Under the pieces are notes generated by a model, which had not been told where the DNA came from, searched no databases, and saw only the letters and a list, made by a program, of their open reading frames with translations. The position numbers and the translations under genes are program-made. Below, one piece after another: positions 47,775 to 57,654 of a stretch of DNA of 64,000 nucleotides; position 1 is the stretch's first letter, and every line of letters starts with the position of its first letter. This stretch comes from Chthoniobacterales bacterium (GTDB lineage: Bacteria > Verrucomicrobiota > Verrucomicrobiia > Chthoniobacterales > UBA6821): the NCBI GenBank assembly GCA_019747735.1, contig JAIEQL010000032.1, positions 1 through 64,000 on the forward strand, read 5' to 3'.

Positions 47775-49328
47775 ATGGCTCCTAAAAAAAACTACTACCA
47801 CTTCCCTAGCGCCACACCTTATCGTTCAGGTTATCACGGAATTGATAGCATTTTTTCTTGGACAATTTTTATTTTTTTCCTCATTGGATTTGCTCTCTTT
47901 TGCTGGGTGGGAAGTTTTTATGTCTTTGGACATCCCGAAAAAACCACCAATTATCGTCTTCTGAAATATCTTCACAAAATAGAAGAACCGCAGCGTTTTG
48001 AAGTAACCACGGTCCCACGAGGTGAATTTTTCAAGCCGGCAGAACTCTTAGAGCATTTTGGCCATTTAGAACCCACTCAATTGCAGCAGCTCAATGCAAC
48101 GTTGCTACGCCATTTTCTCCGCAATTATCATCAAACTCGTGACTTGATTCCTTATGCTGTTGGGACTTACAAAATAGTAGCATTATTACCGCTTGATCAG
48201 CAGAAGCTCTTTTTTCCTGGCATGGTGGCTCTTCTTCAAGCAGTAGACCAACCCAACGTTTTTTTAGAACAGATTTTGACAACTGATGTTGCAAACCTAC
48301 CTGCTCTCCAAAACACACTTGCCTTGGGAAAAGAAGTAAAATTGGAGAAGCCTGTCGACTTTTCTGCCATCATTTTCATCGAGCTTCTTCCACATGGAGG
48401 GATCAAAGTAACCGCAGCACCTCTTCTTTATGGTAGTTATGCAGCAACAGAAGATTCCCAATCTTTCACACTGCAACCACCAACACAAGTTAACATTACC
48501 GCCGGCCTCCCATTTTTTACAGCCACTGAAGCGGCAGAATGCATTGGCACTGCACAAGGCACTCCAGCCCCTCCCTCCACCAATAAGGAACTTATTCACA
48601 GTGTAAAAAACGCCTCCGCGATTTCTCCTACAACAAAACCCAACTTGTGTAGCAAGGAAGAGACAACCAACTTACTCACGCCTAATAAAGAACCTAATCT
48701 CGCTCCTGCTATTCCTGCAAACCAGCCTGCGGCACTCCCTGCTATTGCCGTCACTACCTCTAAAAAAGAGATCCCTGTTCCACCACCAGTCTCCCCATCT
48801 CCGATAGCAAACACCCCCTCACTCTCACCACCTTCACAAACGCAGAGCAATGATTTGTCATCAACAATAACAACTCCGAAAGATTCTTTTTCGAGTTCTT
48901 TGACAACCACAGCAGCACTCCCTTCTTCTTCAACAACAACTTCAGTGCCTACTGCTGTTAGTAGCAATAGTGAATGGCCTCTCTATGAACCTGGAAAAAT
49001 GCCGCGAGGACGATTAATTGACACTACAGAGATCCCCTACCTTGCAGCACAAGGACTCGCTGGAGAGCGACTCTATCTTGAAGGCAACTTCGTCGTCACG
49101 GCTTCCGGACTTGATCGTGCGGTCTTACGCTATCAATCCACAACAACTGAATTACCATTAAGTCGTATCGGAAAAATTAGAATTATCGCCCTTTTTCCTA
49201 CAGGCATGACTCCCCCTACCGAAGGTCTTTCACTCACTCGAGACGTCTCTCATCCCTTGATGATTACTGATGTTAAAAAGGAAAATGATGGGACGGTGAA
49301 TCTCTATGTCAGGGAAATCACGAAGTAG
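47775..49328 (+). CDS. Hypothetical membrane-anchored protein with Ser/Thr/Pro linker
   Basis: The 517-residue protein has one membrane segment near residues 29-50 (WTIFIFFLIGFALFCWVGSF), an extracytoplasmic domain of about 200 residues (RFEVTTVPRGEFFKPAELL), a Ser/Thr/Pro-rich linker (about 265-400) and a beta-rich C-terminal domain (ERLYLEGNFVVTASGLDRAV). No family is recognised. The 9-bp gap to the methyltransferase gene suggests co-transcription. It may be a cell-envelope protein. The leader shares a GAAACTCAAACTGATAA word with the DUF4340 leader. Confidence 0.65.
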   Translation: MAPKKNYYHFPSATPYRSGYHGIDSIFSWTIFIFFLIGFALFCWVGSFYVFGHPEKTTNYRLLKYLHKIEEPQRFEVTTVPRGEFFKPAELLEHFGHLEPTQLQQLNATLLRHFLRNYHQTRDLIPYAVGTYKIVALLPLDQQKLFFPGMVALLQAVDQPNVFLEQILTTDVANLPALQNTLALGKEVKLEKPVDFSAIIFIELLPHGGIKVTAAPLLYGSYAATEDSQSFTLQPPTQVNITAGLPFFTATEAAECIGTAQGTPAPPSTNKELIHSVKNASAISPTTKPNLCSKEETTNLLTPNKEPNLAPAIPANQPAALPAIAVTTSKKEIPVPPPVSPSPIANTPSLSPPSQTQSNDLSSTITTPKDSFSSSLTTTAALPSSSTTTSVPTAVSSNSEWPLYEPGKMPRGRLIDTTEIPYLAAQGLAGERLYLEGNFVVTASGLDRAVLRYQSTTTELPLSRIGKIRIIALFPTGMTPPTEGLSLTRDVSHPLMITDVKKENDGTVNLYVREITK

Positions 49329-49337
49329 ATTGAAGCC

Positions 49338-50486
49338 TTGAACTCTCCATCTTCTCCTTCAGTTTTTGGCCCTCAAGCATCAGCCTCCAATACCCCCAGC
49401 CTTTCTTTTTCCTTTTCTAACTTTTTACAAGAAGCCCTCTATCACCCAGAGCGGGGGTTTTATGCTTCTGCGCGTGCTCAGATTGGAAAACAAGGAGATT
49501 TTTTTACCAATGTGAGTGTCGGTCCTATTTATGGAACGATTCTTGCTCTTGTGTTTGAAGAAATCTGGCAGCGTCTTGGATCTTCTGATCCTTTTTTTAT
49601 CATCGAGCAAGGAGCCAACGATGGAAGGCTTGCTCACGACATTTTGGAAGCACTTCAAAAAAAAGGAAACGCTCAGCTCAGCAAGAGTCTTCACTACATT
49701 ATCGTTGAACCCTTCCCACTCCTGCAGCAACAACAGCAAGCGACCTTAAAAAAATGGAAAAATGTTTCTTGGGTTGCTGATAATAAAGAACTCCCCTTGT
49801 TTGAAGGAATTTATTTTTCTAATGAACTGGTCGATGCTTTTCCCTTTGATCTTTTGCGTTGGGATGGAAGCTGCTGGCTGGAGCAGCGCGTGCTGTGCAA
49901 CGAAGATGGCTCCTTCATTTGGACCACAGAACCCATTCACGATCCAGCGTTAGAGCACGTTGCAAAAAAACTTCCCAAGACACTTCCCCTCGACTTTCTC
50001 TGGGAGGTCCGTCTGGGTGTACGCCCATGGCTGAAGGCAATTGCAGAGCGGATGCAACGAGGAGTACTCTTAGTTGCTGATTATGGATATGCCGGTGCAG
50101 ATCGTTTTGCCGCTTACCGAACGCAAGGGAGCATTGCCTGTTATGAGCAACATCGCCGTTACGACAACCCACTCGAAAAAGTTGGCGAGCGCGACATCAC
50201 CGCTCACGTCGATTTTACCGACCTTACAGAGGCAGGCTTGGAAGCGGGATGGGAGTTTTTAGGATTTACCGATCAACACCACTTTCTTGTCGGAGCCGCA
50301 GAAGAATGGCTTCGAAGCCTCGAAGGAAAAGCCAAGGATCCTAATATTCAAAAAATGTTACGAGGCTTACACACCTTGATGCATCCAGAAACCATGGGAC
50401 GTTCTTTTCAGTTTTTAGGCTTAGGGAAAAAGATGAAGACCACACCACCACTAAATGCTTTTCGTTATGGACTTAGTACTTTTTGA
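49338..50486 (+). CDS. MidA/NDUFAF7-like SAM-dependent methyltransferase
   Basis: The 382-residue protein belongs to the DUF185 family: FLQEALYHPERGFYASARAQIGKQGDFFT type start, the SAM-binding FIIEQGANDGRLAHDIL, FSNELVDAFPFDLLRW, and RGVLLVADYGYAGADRF. NDUFAF7 methylates an Arg in complex I; bacterial roles are not settled. The start appears to be TTG 49338, since no upstream ATG is available. The start of the following HAD gene overlaps its end by 32 nt (or 20). Confidence 0.85.
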   Translation: MNSPSSPSVFGPQASASNTPSLSFSFSNFLQEALYHPERGFYASARAQIGKQGDFFTNVSVGPIYGTILALVFEEIWQRLGSSDPFFIIEQGANDGRLAHDILEALQKKGNAQLSKSLHYIIVEPFPLLQQQQQATLKKWKNVSWVADNKELPLFEGIYFSNELVDAFPFDLLRWDGSCWLEQRVLCNEDGSFIWTTEPIHDPALEHVAKKLPKTLPLDFLWEVRLGVRPWLKAIAERMQRGVLLVADYGYAGADRFAAYRTQGSIACYEQHRRYDNPLEKVGERDITAHVDFTDLTEAGLEAGWEFLGFTDQHHFLVGAAEEWLRSLEGKAKDPNIQKMLRGLHTLMHPETMGRSFQFLGLGKKMKTTPPLNAFRYGLSTF

Positions 50487-51144
50487 TCTAGACCACACCC
50501 TCCTCAATGGCGATACCCAAATGGAATGGGGATGTTATCTCGCTGATCACGACCTGCTCGACTTACAGGTCTACAAAGCCAAGATGGCTTATTTTGATGA
50601 AAAGTATGATCAAGGAAACTTAGACATTGCAGAACTACTAGAATTTCAGTTCAAAATATTAGCTTCTTATTCTTTTGAAAAACTTGATGCTTTACGTCAT
50701 GACTTTGTCAAAAAGAGAATTCGCCCTTTAATTACAGAAGCCGGTTGGAAGGCCCTTCACAAGCACCGTGAAAAAGGAGACGAGATCATTCTCATCACAG
50801 CTACCAATGAATTTCTCACAAAACCGATTGCAGAACTCTTAGCAATTAAACATCTCATCGCTTCTCAAGAAGAGCGGGATGCTCATGGTCGTTACACGGG
50901 AGGCACTACTGGCACTCCTTCTTATCGTGAAGGAAAAATAACCCGCCTGCGAGAATGGCTAGCAAAACAAGGTCATTGCTGGGAGGATTTTCAATCTATT
51001 TGGTTTTATAGCGATTCTCATAATGACCTTCCGCTACTCTCCTTGGTAGACCATCCAATGATTGTTAATCCAGATAAAAAACTGCTTCTTCATGCCCAAG
51101 AGCAAGGTTGGCAGATTGTTGATTTTGGCGTGAAAAGAATTTGA
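50455..51144 (+). CDS. HAD-superfamily hydrolase (SerB-like, subfamily IB)
   Basis: The 229-residue protein has HAD motif I DLDHTLLNGDTQ, motif II ITATNEFL, the Lys in REGKITRLREWL and motif IV YSDSHNDLPLL, as in phosphoserine-phosphatase-like IB enzymes. ATG 50467 (MDLVLFDLDHT) is a better start than 50455. It overlaps the methyltransferase gene and precedes the TPP enzyme by about 28 bp. In a glycan cluster it may dephosphorylate a sugar-acid phosphate, for instance the NeuB product; this is inference. Confidence 0.85.
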   Translation: MLFVMDLVLFDLDHTLLNGDTQMEWGCYLADHDLLDLQVYKAKMAYFDEKYDQGNLDIAELLEFQFKILASYSFEKLDALRHDFVKKRIRPLITEAGWKALHKHREKGDEIILITATNEFLTKPIAELLAIKHLIASQEERDAHGRYTGGTTGTPSYREGKITRLREWLAKQGHCWEDFQSIWFYSDSHNDLPLLSLVDHPMIVNPDKKLLLHAQEQGWQIVDFGVKRI

Positions 51145-51172
51145 ACTTACTTTTTAAAATTTTAATTTTTTG

Positions 51173-52969
51173 ATGATTCGGGTTGCTGATTATATTGCTC
51201 AAGAATTAAGTCTTCGTGGTATTAGGGATGTATTCATGGTCACAGGTGGGGCAGCGATGCATCTCAATGATGCTTTTGGGCGCTCCAAGGAACTAAAAAT
51301 AACTTGTTGTCATCATGAGCAAGCATGTGCCATTGCTGCTGAAAGCTACTTTCGTCTTACCAATCGTCTTGCGGCGGTTAACGTCACCGCAGGTCCTGGA
51401 GGGATTAATGCACTCAATGGTGTTTTTGGAGCCTATGTTGACTCGATGGGAATGATCATTCTTTCAGGTCAATCCAAATGGGAAACACTCGTGCGCTCGA
51501 CCTCTCTTCCACTGCGTCAACTAGGAGATCAAGAAGTTGATATTGTAGATATGGTGAAAAAGATCACCAAATATGCCGTTGTCATCCAAGACCCTGAAAG
51601 CATTCGCTATCATCTTGAGCGAGCTCTCTACCTCGCTATCCACGGTCGTCCTGGTCCTGTTTGGTTGGATATCCCGATCAATGTACAAGGAGCCATGATT
51701 GATCCTGAGAAGCTTGAACCGTACAATTGCAAAGAAGATGAAATTATTTTTGAAACAAAACATTTAAAGCAAGAGTTAGAAAAAATCATCACTCTACTTG
51801 CAGCTGCAAAGAGACCTGTGATCTACGCTGGCACAGGGATTCGTCTTGCGGATCAATACGAAACCTTTTTTCAACTTGTTCATCGTTTAAGAATTCCTGT
51901 TGTCACAGCTTGGAACTCTAACGATCTGTTGCCTGACGATGATCCTGTTTATGCAGGACGTCCAGGAACCGTAGGTAATAGAACAGGTAACTTCGTCGTG
52001 CAGAATGCCGATTTTGTTCTCGTCTTAGGATCTCGCCTTAATATTCGACTTATTTCCTACAATTGGAAAAATTTTGCACCTCATGCCACACTCGCCATGG
52101 TTGATATTGATGCTGCCGAGCTCAAAAAACCTACGTTGAAGATCGATATTCCTATCCATGCTAATCTGCGAGAAGCGCTCCCACTTTTACTCCAAACCTC
52201 TGAACACTGGCAGCCTCATCATCCAGAGTGGATGACCTGGTGCAAAAAAAACTTGGAACGTTATCCCATCGTCACTCCGGCCATGAAAAAACAGGAGAAT
52301 GGAATTAATCCTTACTTTTTAATGGAGCAACTTTTTTTACAGTTAGAAGAAAAGGAGATTATTGTCTGTGCCGATGGGACTGCTTCTGTCGTTTCTATGC
52401 AGGCTGCCACGATAAAATCAAAACAACGTCTTTTTCATAACTCTGGCTGCGCCTCGATGGGCTACGATCTTCCTGCTGTTATTGGAGCAGCTGTAGCACT
52501 CTCTGATCACAAGCGTTTTATTTGTATTGCTGGGGATGGAAGTATCATGATGAACCTTCAAGAGCTGCAGACAATTGTTCATCATCATTTCCCTGTAAAA
52601 ATTTTTATTTTAAACAATCACGGATATCACTCTATTCGACAAACACAGCACAACTTTTTTGCAGATAATATCGTTGGCTGCGACACGGAATCAGGATTAA
52701 GTTTTCCTGATTTTCAAAAAGTAGCTGCAGCTTTTGATCTTTATTTTGAGCGAATTTCCACACACGCTGAGATGGAACCTACTATTAAAAAAATACTTAC
52801 TCACCCTGGCGCTACAATTTGCGAGGTAATGTTAAATCTTCAACAATCTTTTGAACCCAAACTGGCTTCTAGAAAATTGGACAATGGTATCATGGTCACC
52901 GCAAACCTTGAAGATATGGCTCCTTTTTTATCGCGAGAAGAATTAGCAGAAAACAATCTTGTTTCCTAA
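51173..52969 (+). CDS. Thiamine diphosphate-dependent enzyme (acetolactate synthase-like)
   Basis: The 598-residue protein has the N-terminal Pyr domain with catalytic Glu in CCHHEQACAIAAES, a central domain, and the PP domain with the TPP motif AGDGSIMMNLQELQTIV...ILNNHGY. I chose ATG 51173; an upstream TTG adds one residue. It is followed by a NeuB-like gene, a GT2 and a large membrane protein, so it more likely acts in surface sugar or modified-sugar synthesis than in valine biosynthesis. No ilvN or ilvC is adjacent. Confidence 0.85.
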   Translation: MIRVADYIAQELSLRGIRDVFMVTGGAAMHLNDAFGRSKELKITCCHHEQACAIAAESYFRLTNRLAAVNVTAGPGGINALNGVFGAYVDSMGMIILSGQSKWETLVRSTSLPLRQLGDQEVDIVDMVKKITKYAVVIQDPESIRYHLERALYLAIHGRPGPVWLDIPINVQGAMIDPEKLEPYNCKEDEIIFETKHLKQELEKIITLLAAAKRPVIYAGTGIRLADQYETFFQLVHRLRIPVVTAWNSNDLLPDDDPVYAGRPGTVGNRTGNFVVQNADFVLVLGSRLNIRLISYNWKNFAPHATLAMVDIDAAELKKPTLKIDIPIHANLREALPLLLQTSEHWQPHHPEWMTWCKKNLERYPIVTPAMKKQENGINPYFLMEQLFLQLEEKEIIVCADGTASVVSMQAATIKSKQRLFHNSGCASMGYDLPAVIGAAVALSDHKRFICIAGDGSIMMNLQELQTIVHHHFPVKIFILNNHGYHSIRQTQHNFFADNIVGCDTESGLSFPDFQKVAAAFDLYFERISTHAEMEPTIKKILTHPGATICEVMLNLQQSFEPKLASRKLDNGIMVTANLEDMAPFLSREELAENNLVS

Positions 52970-52995
52970 AAATTTTATCAACTTAGAAAATAATA

Positions 52996-54081
52996 ATGAC
53001 CATTAATCGAGATTTTTTTGAAGAACTTTTCGTCCTTGAAATGGCCAATAATCACTGGGGAAACTTGGATCGAGCTTTAAAAATTGTTGCTGATTTTTCT
53101 AAAGTTGTTCGTTTTAACAATGTGCGTGCAACCATCAAGTTTCAACTCAGAGATGTAGATAATTTTATCCATCGTGATTTTCGCAATCGAAAGGATATTC
53201 GTTATATTCAAAAAACACTCGATACAAAAATGTCACGAGAACATTTTGAAATCATCGTTGACGCCATTGAGCAGAGTGGCTGTATTCCAAGTGCCACTCC
53301 CTTCGACGAAGCATCTGTCGACTTTTGTGAAAAATTAGAGTTACCCTTAATTAAAATTGCTAGTTCTGATATCAATGATTGGTTCTTAATTGAGCATATT
53401 GCCAAGACTCGCAAGCCTGTCATTGCTTCCTCAGGAGGTTCTTCACTCAAAGATACTGATGATCTTGTAACTTTTTTTGCCAATCGTAAAATTCCCTTAG
53501 CCCTGAATCACTGCGTCTCTCTTTATCCAACTGAAGATGACGATCTCCAAATAAATCAAATCGATTTTTTAAAAAAGCGATACCCTAATAACACGATCGG
53601 CTTTTCTACACACGAATATCATGACTGGGAAACCAGTATAGCGATTGCTTATGCTAAGGGAGCTCGCACTTTTGAGCGCCATATTGATATTGAAACAGAA
53701 AGTCTTCCTTTTTCTCCTTATTGCAGTTTACCCTATCAAATTGATCTTTGGTTTAAAGCTTTTCGACGGGCTAAAGCTATGTGCGGTTATCCAGGAACAG
53801 TGAAACGCACACCACTTTCAGAAGAATCAAAATATTTGGACACGCTTGTTCGGGGTGTTTACGCTAAAAAGGATCTTAAAAGAGGAGATGAGCTTAATGA
53901 GAAAGATCTCTATCTTGCTATCCCATTGCAGAAAGGCCAGATTTCTTGCCGGGAAATTATGAACGGTCATACGCTCTTAGTAGATCTAAAACAAGATACT
54001 CCTTTGATGATTGACCAAATTGATACTCCTTATGCCTATGCCCCTGAGCTGAAAAAGAGCATTTATCATCGAGGCATCTAG
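52996..54081 (+). CDS. NeuB-family sialic acid synthase-like protein
   Basis: The 361-residue protein has a NeuB TIM-barrel (LEMANNHWGNLDRALKIV, SATPFDEASVDFCEKL, KIASSDINDWFLIEHI, STHEYHDWE, RTFERHIDI) followed by a C-terminal SAF/antifreeze-like domain (LVRGVYAKKDLKRGDELNEKDL). NeuB enzymes condense PEP with a sugar to give sialic-acid-like nonulosonates. The E-M-A-N-N-H signature is clear. With the HAD and TPP genes it defines a possible acidic-sugar pathway; no neuA or neuC is visible here. Confidence 0.88.
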   Translation: MTINRDFFEELFVLEMANNHWGNLDRALKIVADFSKVVRFNNVRATIKFQLRDVDNFIHRDFRNRKDIRYIQKTLDTKMSREHFEIIVDAIEQSGCIPSATPFDEASVDFCEKLELPLIKIASSDINDWFLIEHIAKTRKPVIASSGGSSLKDTDDLVTFFANRKIPLALNHCVSLYPTEDDDLQINQIDFLKKRYPNNTIGFSTHEYHDWETSIAIAYAKGARTFERHIDIETESLPFSPYCSLPYQIDLWFKAFRRAKAMCGYPGTVKRTPLSEESKYLDTLVRGVYAKKDLKRGDELNEKDLYLAIPLQKGQISCREIMNGHTLLVDLKQDTPLMIDQIDTPYAYAPELKKSIYHRGI

Positions 54082-54107
54082 CCCGAGTTTTGCTATCTGA
54101 CAAAGGT

Positions 54108-54276
54108 ATATATAGTCAAATTACTTAGAAATTACACAAAATTGACTTGATCTTTCCAGGAAAAGACTGCGTTCTCATTACTCCCGTTATAAGATATAGC
54201 GCTCGCTCTTCGGCCTTGCCTTTTCTAAAAATCTCTGCGTTCTTTCATGTAATTTCTAAGTAATTTGACTATATAT
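54108..54276. repeat. Perfect 29-bp inverted repeat flanking a 111-bp segment before the GT2 gene
   Basis: Arms 54108-54136 and 54248-54276 are exact reverse complements. The right arm ends within the ATG of the glycosyltransferase at 54275. The segment between holds no gene and could contain the promoter. Such geometry is compatible with an invertible switch, or with a hairpin hiding the translation start. Confidence 0.85.
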
Positions 54277-55213
54277 GAAAAAAAAGCTCATAACTATTAT
54301 TACACCTTGTTTTAATGAAGAGGGAAATGTTGAAGAGCTTTATCGTCGCATTAAAGAGGTCATGGTTAAACTGCCACAATACGACTATGAACATCTATAC
54401 ATAGATAATGCCTCTACTGATCACACTGAAACTATCTTAAGAAAAATTGCAGCAGAAGATAGTAATGTAAAATTGATTTTTAATAATCGCAATTTTGGCC
54501 ATATCCGTTCCCCATCTCATGCTCTATTATCATCCAAGGCAGAGGCAACTATCATTTTGGCTTCCGATCTTCAAGATCCTCCCGAGCTCATTTTAGAGTT
54601 TATAACGCACTGGGAAAATGGCTTTAAAGTAGTATTAGGTCAAAAAAATAAAAGTGAGGAATTCCCACTCTTTTATTTTATTCGTACGCTTTATTACAAA
54701 TTAGTTACTGCTTTAGCAGAGATAGCCCTAATGCAGCACGTAACAGGATTTGGTCTTTATGATAAAGATGTTATCGACCAATTGCGTTCTTTAAATGATA
54801 AATACCCCTATTTTCGAGGACTTATTTCTGAATTGGGATATCGTGTTGCTTTAGTTCCCTATTGTCAACCTTCTCGAAAAAAAGGTATTACAAAAAATAA
54901 TTTTTATTCTCTTTTTGACTATGCAATGCTGGGTATTACAAGTCACTCAAAAGTACCCCTTCGACTAGCAACGATGTTTGGTTTTTTGATGTCGTTCTTA
55001 TGTATCCTCGTTGCAGTAGGATATTTTATTGATAAACTCCTTTATTGGCAGTCACTTCCAGTAGGAATTGCCCCTATTGTAATAGGTCTATTTTTACTTG
55101 CATCGATACAGCTTTTTTTTATCGGTGTCTTAGGTGAATATATTGGTGCTATTTACACTCAGACCCTCAATAGACCTCTTGTTGTTGAGAGAGAGCGAGT
55201 TAATTTTAAGTAA
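54275..55213 (+). CDS. Glycosyltransferase family 2, DPM1/ArnC-like
   Basis: The 312-residue protein has an N-terminal GT2 domain (TIITPCFNEEGNVEELYRRI; the DXD-like site in ILASDLQDPPELI) and two C-terminal membrane segments, like polyisoprenyl-phosphate sugar transferases. The ATG at 54275 lies at the end of a 29-bp inverted repeat. It transfers a sugar to undecaprenyl phosphate or a related carrier, in the inner membrane. The next gene is 8 bp downstream. Confidence 0.88.
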   Translation: MKKKLITIITPCFNEEGNVEELYRRIKEVMVKLPQYDYEHLYIDNASTDHTETILRKIAAEDSNVKLIFNNRNFGHIRSPSHALLSSKAEATIILASDLQDPPELILEFITHWENGFKVVLGQKNKSEEFPLFYFIRTLYYKLVTALAEIALMQHVTGFGLYDKDVIDQLRSLNDKYPYFRGLISELGYRVALVPYCQPSRKKGITKNNFYSLFDYAMLGITSHSKVPLRLATMFGFLMSFLCILVAVGYFIDKLLYWQSLPVGIAPIVIGLFLLASIQLFFIGVLGEYIGAIYTQTLNRPLVVERERVNFK

Positions 55214-55221
55214 ATTTTCTA

Positions 55222-57645
55222 ATGGAACAACAAGCTAAAAATACTGCCAACCGCGAAACGCAACCAACTAACTATAAATGTGTTGGCAGTTGCAAGTCGG
55301 CTCTATTTTTTTTAATCATAACATTATTATTTATTGCTCTTATTGGAATTGCATGGCTCTTACAACTCCCCTCTAAAGAAGAGGCTTTTGGAGGAAGCGC
55401 AAAGCTTTGGGATTGGATGCAAGCATCTGCTATTGGATGGAGCCCCAATTACATGTTAGGTCACAGCTTGGCAATGTATCACATGGCAGCAGCAGATCTC
55501 TTTTTCCACTTTATAGCTCCTTTTAGATTTTTTCTTAGTCCATTAGTAGCCAGCAAACTTGTTGCGCTGAGCTACCTCCTTGCTAGTGCCTTCACTATGT
55601 TTTTATTCATGCGGCAATTGACTAAAAAACAACAAGAAGGAGAACTTTCATCAGCTTTAGCGGTCCTAGCCTACGTGACAATGCCATCTATTCTTGTTGC
55701 GATGGGTATTTATGAACATCTTAGCGTTACTCTCTGTTTTGTTTTTGTGCCACTTATTTTACGAGGCATTTTAACAGTGGCAGAAGAAAAATCTCCGAAA
55801 GAAATTGCAACTCTTGGACTAGCTGCAGCAGCCGTTTCGCTAAGTTATACAAAAATAGCGGTCGTCATGTCTCCTATTCTTTTGTTATGGACACTAGAGG
55901 TCTTGCGTTTACACCCCACAAATCGGGTGAAAATACTCCTTCGTTATCTGATCAGTGCAGCTATTGCGGCACTGACCTCTATTTTTATTTTGCTTCCTAC
56001 GTTGCGTGAATTTGGTTTTGCAGCGGGATTTATTCTTGATCCTTTGGAAGGATGGCAACATCACTATGCTTTTAAATCGGCTGTGCAATGGGTTGATCTC
56101 TGGGGCATTTTCATGCAGGGAGCAGGCCCTAATGTCGAAAACGATGCGGCCATGTTTGCCATTGGATTGATACCACTTCTTGCTATTTCTCTGGGACTAG
56201 GAAAAGGCTCTCTGAAACAGTGGCGTCGTACTCCTATCGGACGCTGGTTTCTTATTCTAGTTGCGTGCTGGCTTATTTCTATTGGCTTTGCAGCCGGCCT
56301 GGATGGTATTTTTTTAAACCATTGGAATCTCCTTAAAACATCTCAAGCGATGTCTAACTGGAGTATTCCTTTACTCTGGTTAGCTCTTTTTTGGCTCATT
56401 TGGATCGCTTATCAAACAGCACATCACCTTATCGGAGGCTCTTGGTGGAAGGCCTTGGTGATTACTTTTGTTTTTCTTTTTTTACCACTCTTTCAACTTG
56501 TGAAAGCTTTACCTCTTTTCAAAGATATCCGAGCCCCTGAATCTTTTTGGAGCGTTGGCGGATTCTGTGTCTTAGCGGCAGCAGTCGGCATAGTAACTGT
56601 TCCTATTTTTACGCAATGCGTTCCAAAACGTTTTGTAAAAATAACCGCTCTCCTTGTTGGATTGCTCTTTTTTACAGAGCTTTACCCTATTCATTCTGCC
56701 TACTGGACACGAGGATTGCCTTCGGAGTTTTTTGCTCAATACGATCAAGTTCTCACTTTTTTAAAAACAGCACCATTTTCTGGCCGTGTTCATCCTCTCT
56801 CCTCTCGTTATTTTTACTTAACTATCCCTCAAGAAACAGGACGTGCCCTTAGCACAGAAGCACTATTACGCCATTTTCAGCTCAAAGGCGTTAGGTATCT
56901 TGAAACAGCAGGCAATACAAGCAGTGATGCCATGAGAAGCTATCTCAACTTGACAGGCGTTGCTTATATTTTCATCGATAAAGAAGACCCCCTTCTTCCA
57001 AAGCAGGTCCAGGATTTTTATCGCCTTTATTACCCTGTAGTTTTTGAAAATCAGTTTTTTCTTGTTTTAGAAAATCAAAGCTCTCTCTATCCCGCTTTTC
57101 TAGCTCATAACTTTGTCGTACTACCTCCTAAAAGCTACACTATGGCAGCAGCCGCTTTTCAACTTGCTCCGATGAACTTATTGACAGTGGAAATGCCACA
57201 AGTTGATCAAAGTCTTTTAGGTTTTGCAGGCATGTCCAAAGGATCCACCCAAATAGAACTTCTCCCAACATATCGAGAACATGGCGGGGCTCCTTTTCTC
57301 CGTGTACCACTAACAGCCCCACGCATGGAGAACTACAACCAAATGACTTATCGCCTGCCACCTAATATTTCAGGATGGTTAACCGTTACAGAGGCCTACC
57401 ATCCCGATTGGAAGGCTACCATTGATGGAGAAAAAACTCCTGTGTATTGTGCCGAAACAGCATTGCTCTCCGTTTATGTTCCTCTTGGTTCTTCGGAGAT
57501 TATTTTTAAATTCGTTCCCCCATTTTGGTATTCCCTAGCATTTTATATAGGGATCTTAAGCTGGCTTCTTACGTTAGGAGGTTTTCTTTTTCTTTCCAGT
57601 AAATGGGCTCCTTTAAAATGGAGACAATGGTGGAATAGTCATTAA
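55222..57645 (+). CDS. Large polytopic membrane protein (YfhO/6-PTP synthase-related type)
   Basis: The 807-residue protein has about 11-13 hydrophobic segments to residue 500, then a roughly 250-residue extracytoplasmic domain (TGRVHPLSSRYFY; SGWLTVTEAYHPDWKATIDG) and a last membrane segment. This plan matches YfhO-type GT-C glycosyltransferases. The signature YHPDWKATIDGE is typical of that group. Placed after the GT2 gene (8 bp), it probably uses the polyprenyl sugar made by its neighbour. XerD follows 9 bp later. Confidence 0.78.
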   Translation: MEQQAKNTANRETQPTNYKCVGSCKSALFFLIITLLFIALIGIAWLLQLPSKEEAFGGSAKLWDWMQASAIGWSPNYMLGHSLAMYHMAAADLFFHFIAPFRFFLSPLVASKLVALSYLLASAFTMFLFMRQLTKKQQEGELSSALAVLAYVTMPSILVAMGIYEHLSVTLCFVFVPLILRGILTVAEEKSPKEIATLGLAAAAVSLSYTKIAVVMSPILLLWTLEVLRLHPTNRVKILLRYLISAAIAALTSIFILLPTLREFGFAAGFILDPLEGWQHHYAFKSAVQWVDLWGIFMQGAGPNVENDAAMFAIGLIPLLAISLGLGKGSLKQWRRTPIGRWFLILVACWLISIGFAAGLDGIFLNHWNLLKTSQAMSNWSIPLLWLALFWLIWIAYQTAHHLIGGSWWKALVITFVFLFLPLFQLVKALPLFKDIRAPESFWSVGGFCVLAAAVGIVTVPIFTQCVPKRFVKITALLVGLLFFTELYPIHSAYWTRGLPSEFFAQYDQVLTFLKTAPFSGRVHPLSSRYFYLTIPQETGRALSTEALLRHFQLKGVRYLETAGNTSSDAMRSYLNLTGVAYIFIDKEDPLLPKQVQDFYRLYYPVVFENQFFLVLENQSSLYPAFLAHNFVVLPPKSYTMAAAAFQLAPMNLLTVEMPQVDQSLLGFAGMSKGSTQIELLPTYREHGGAPFLRVPLTAPRMENYNQMTYRLPPNISGWLTVTEAYHPDWKATIDGEKTPVYCAETALLSVYVPLGSSEIIFKFVPPFWYSLAFYIGILSWLLTLGGFLFLSSKWAPLKWRQWWNSH

Positions 57646-57654
57646 CCCGACTTC

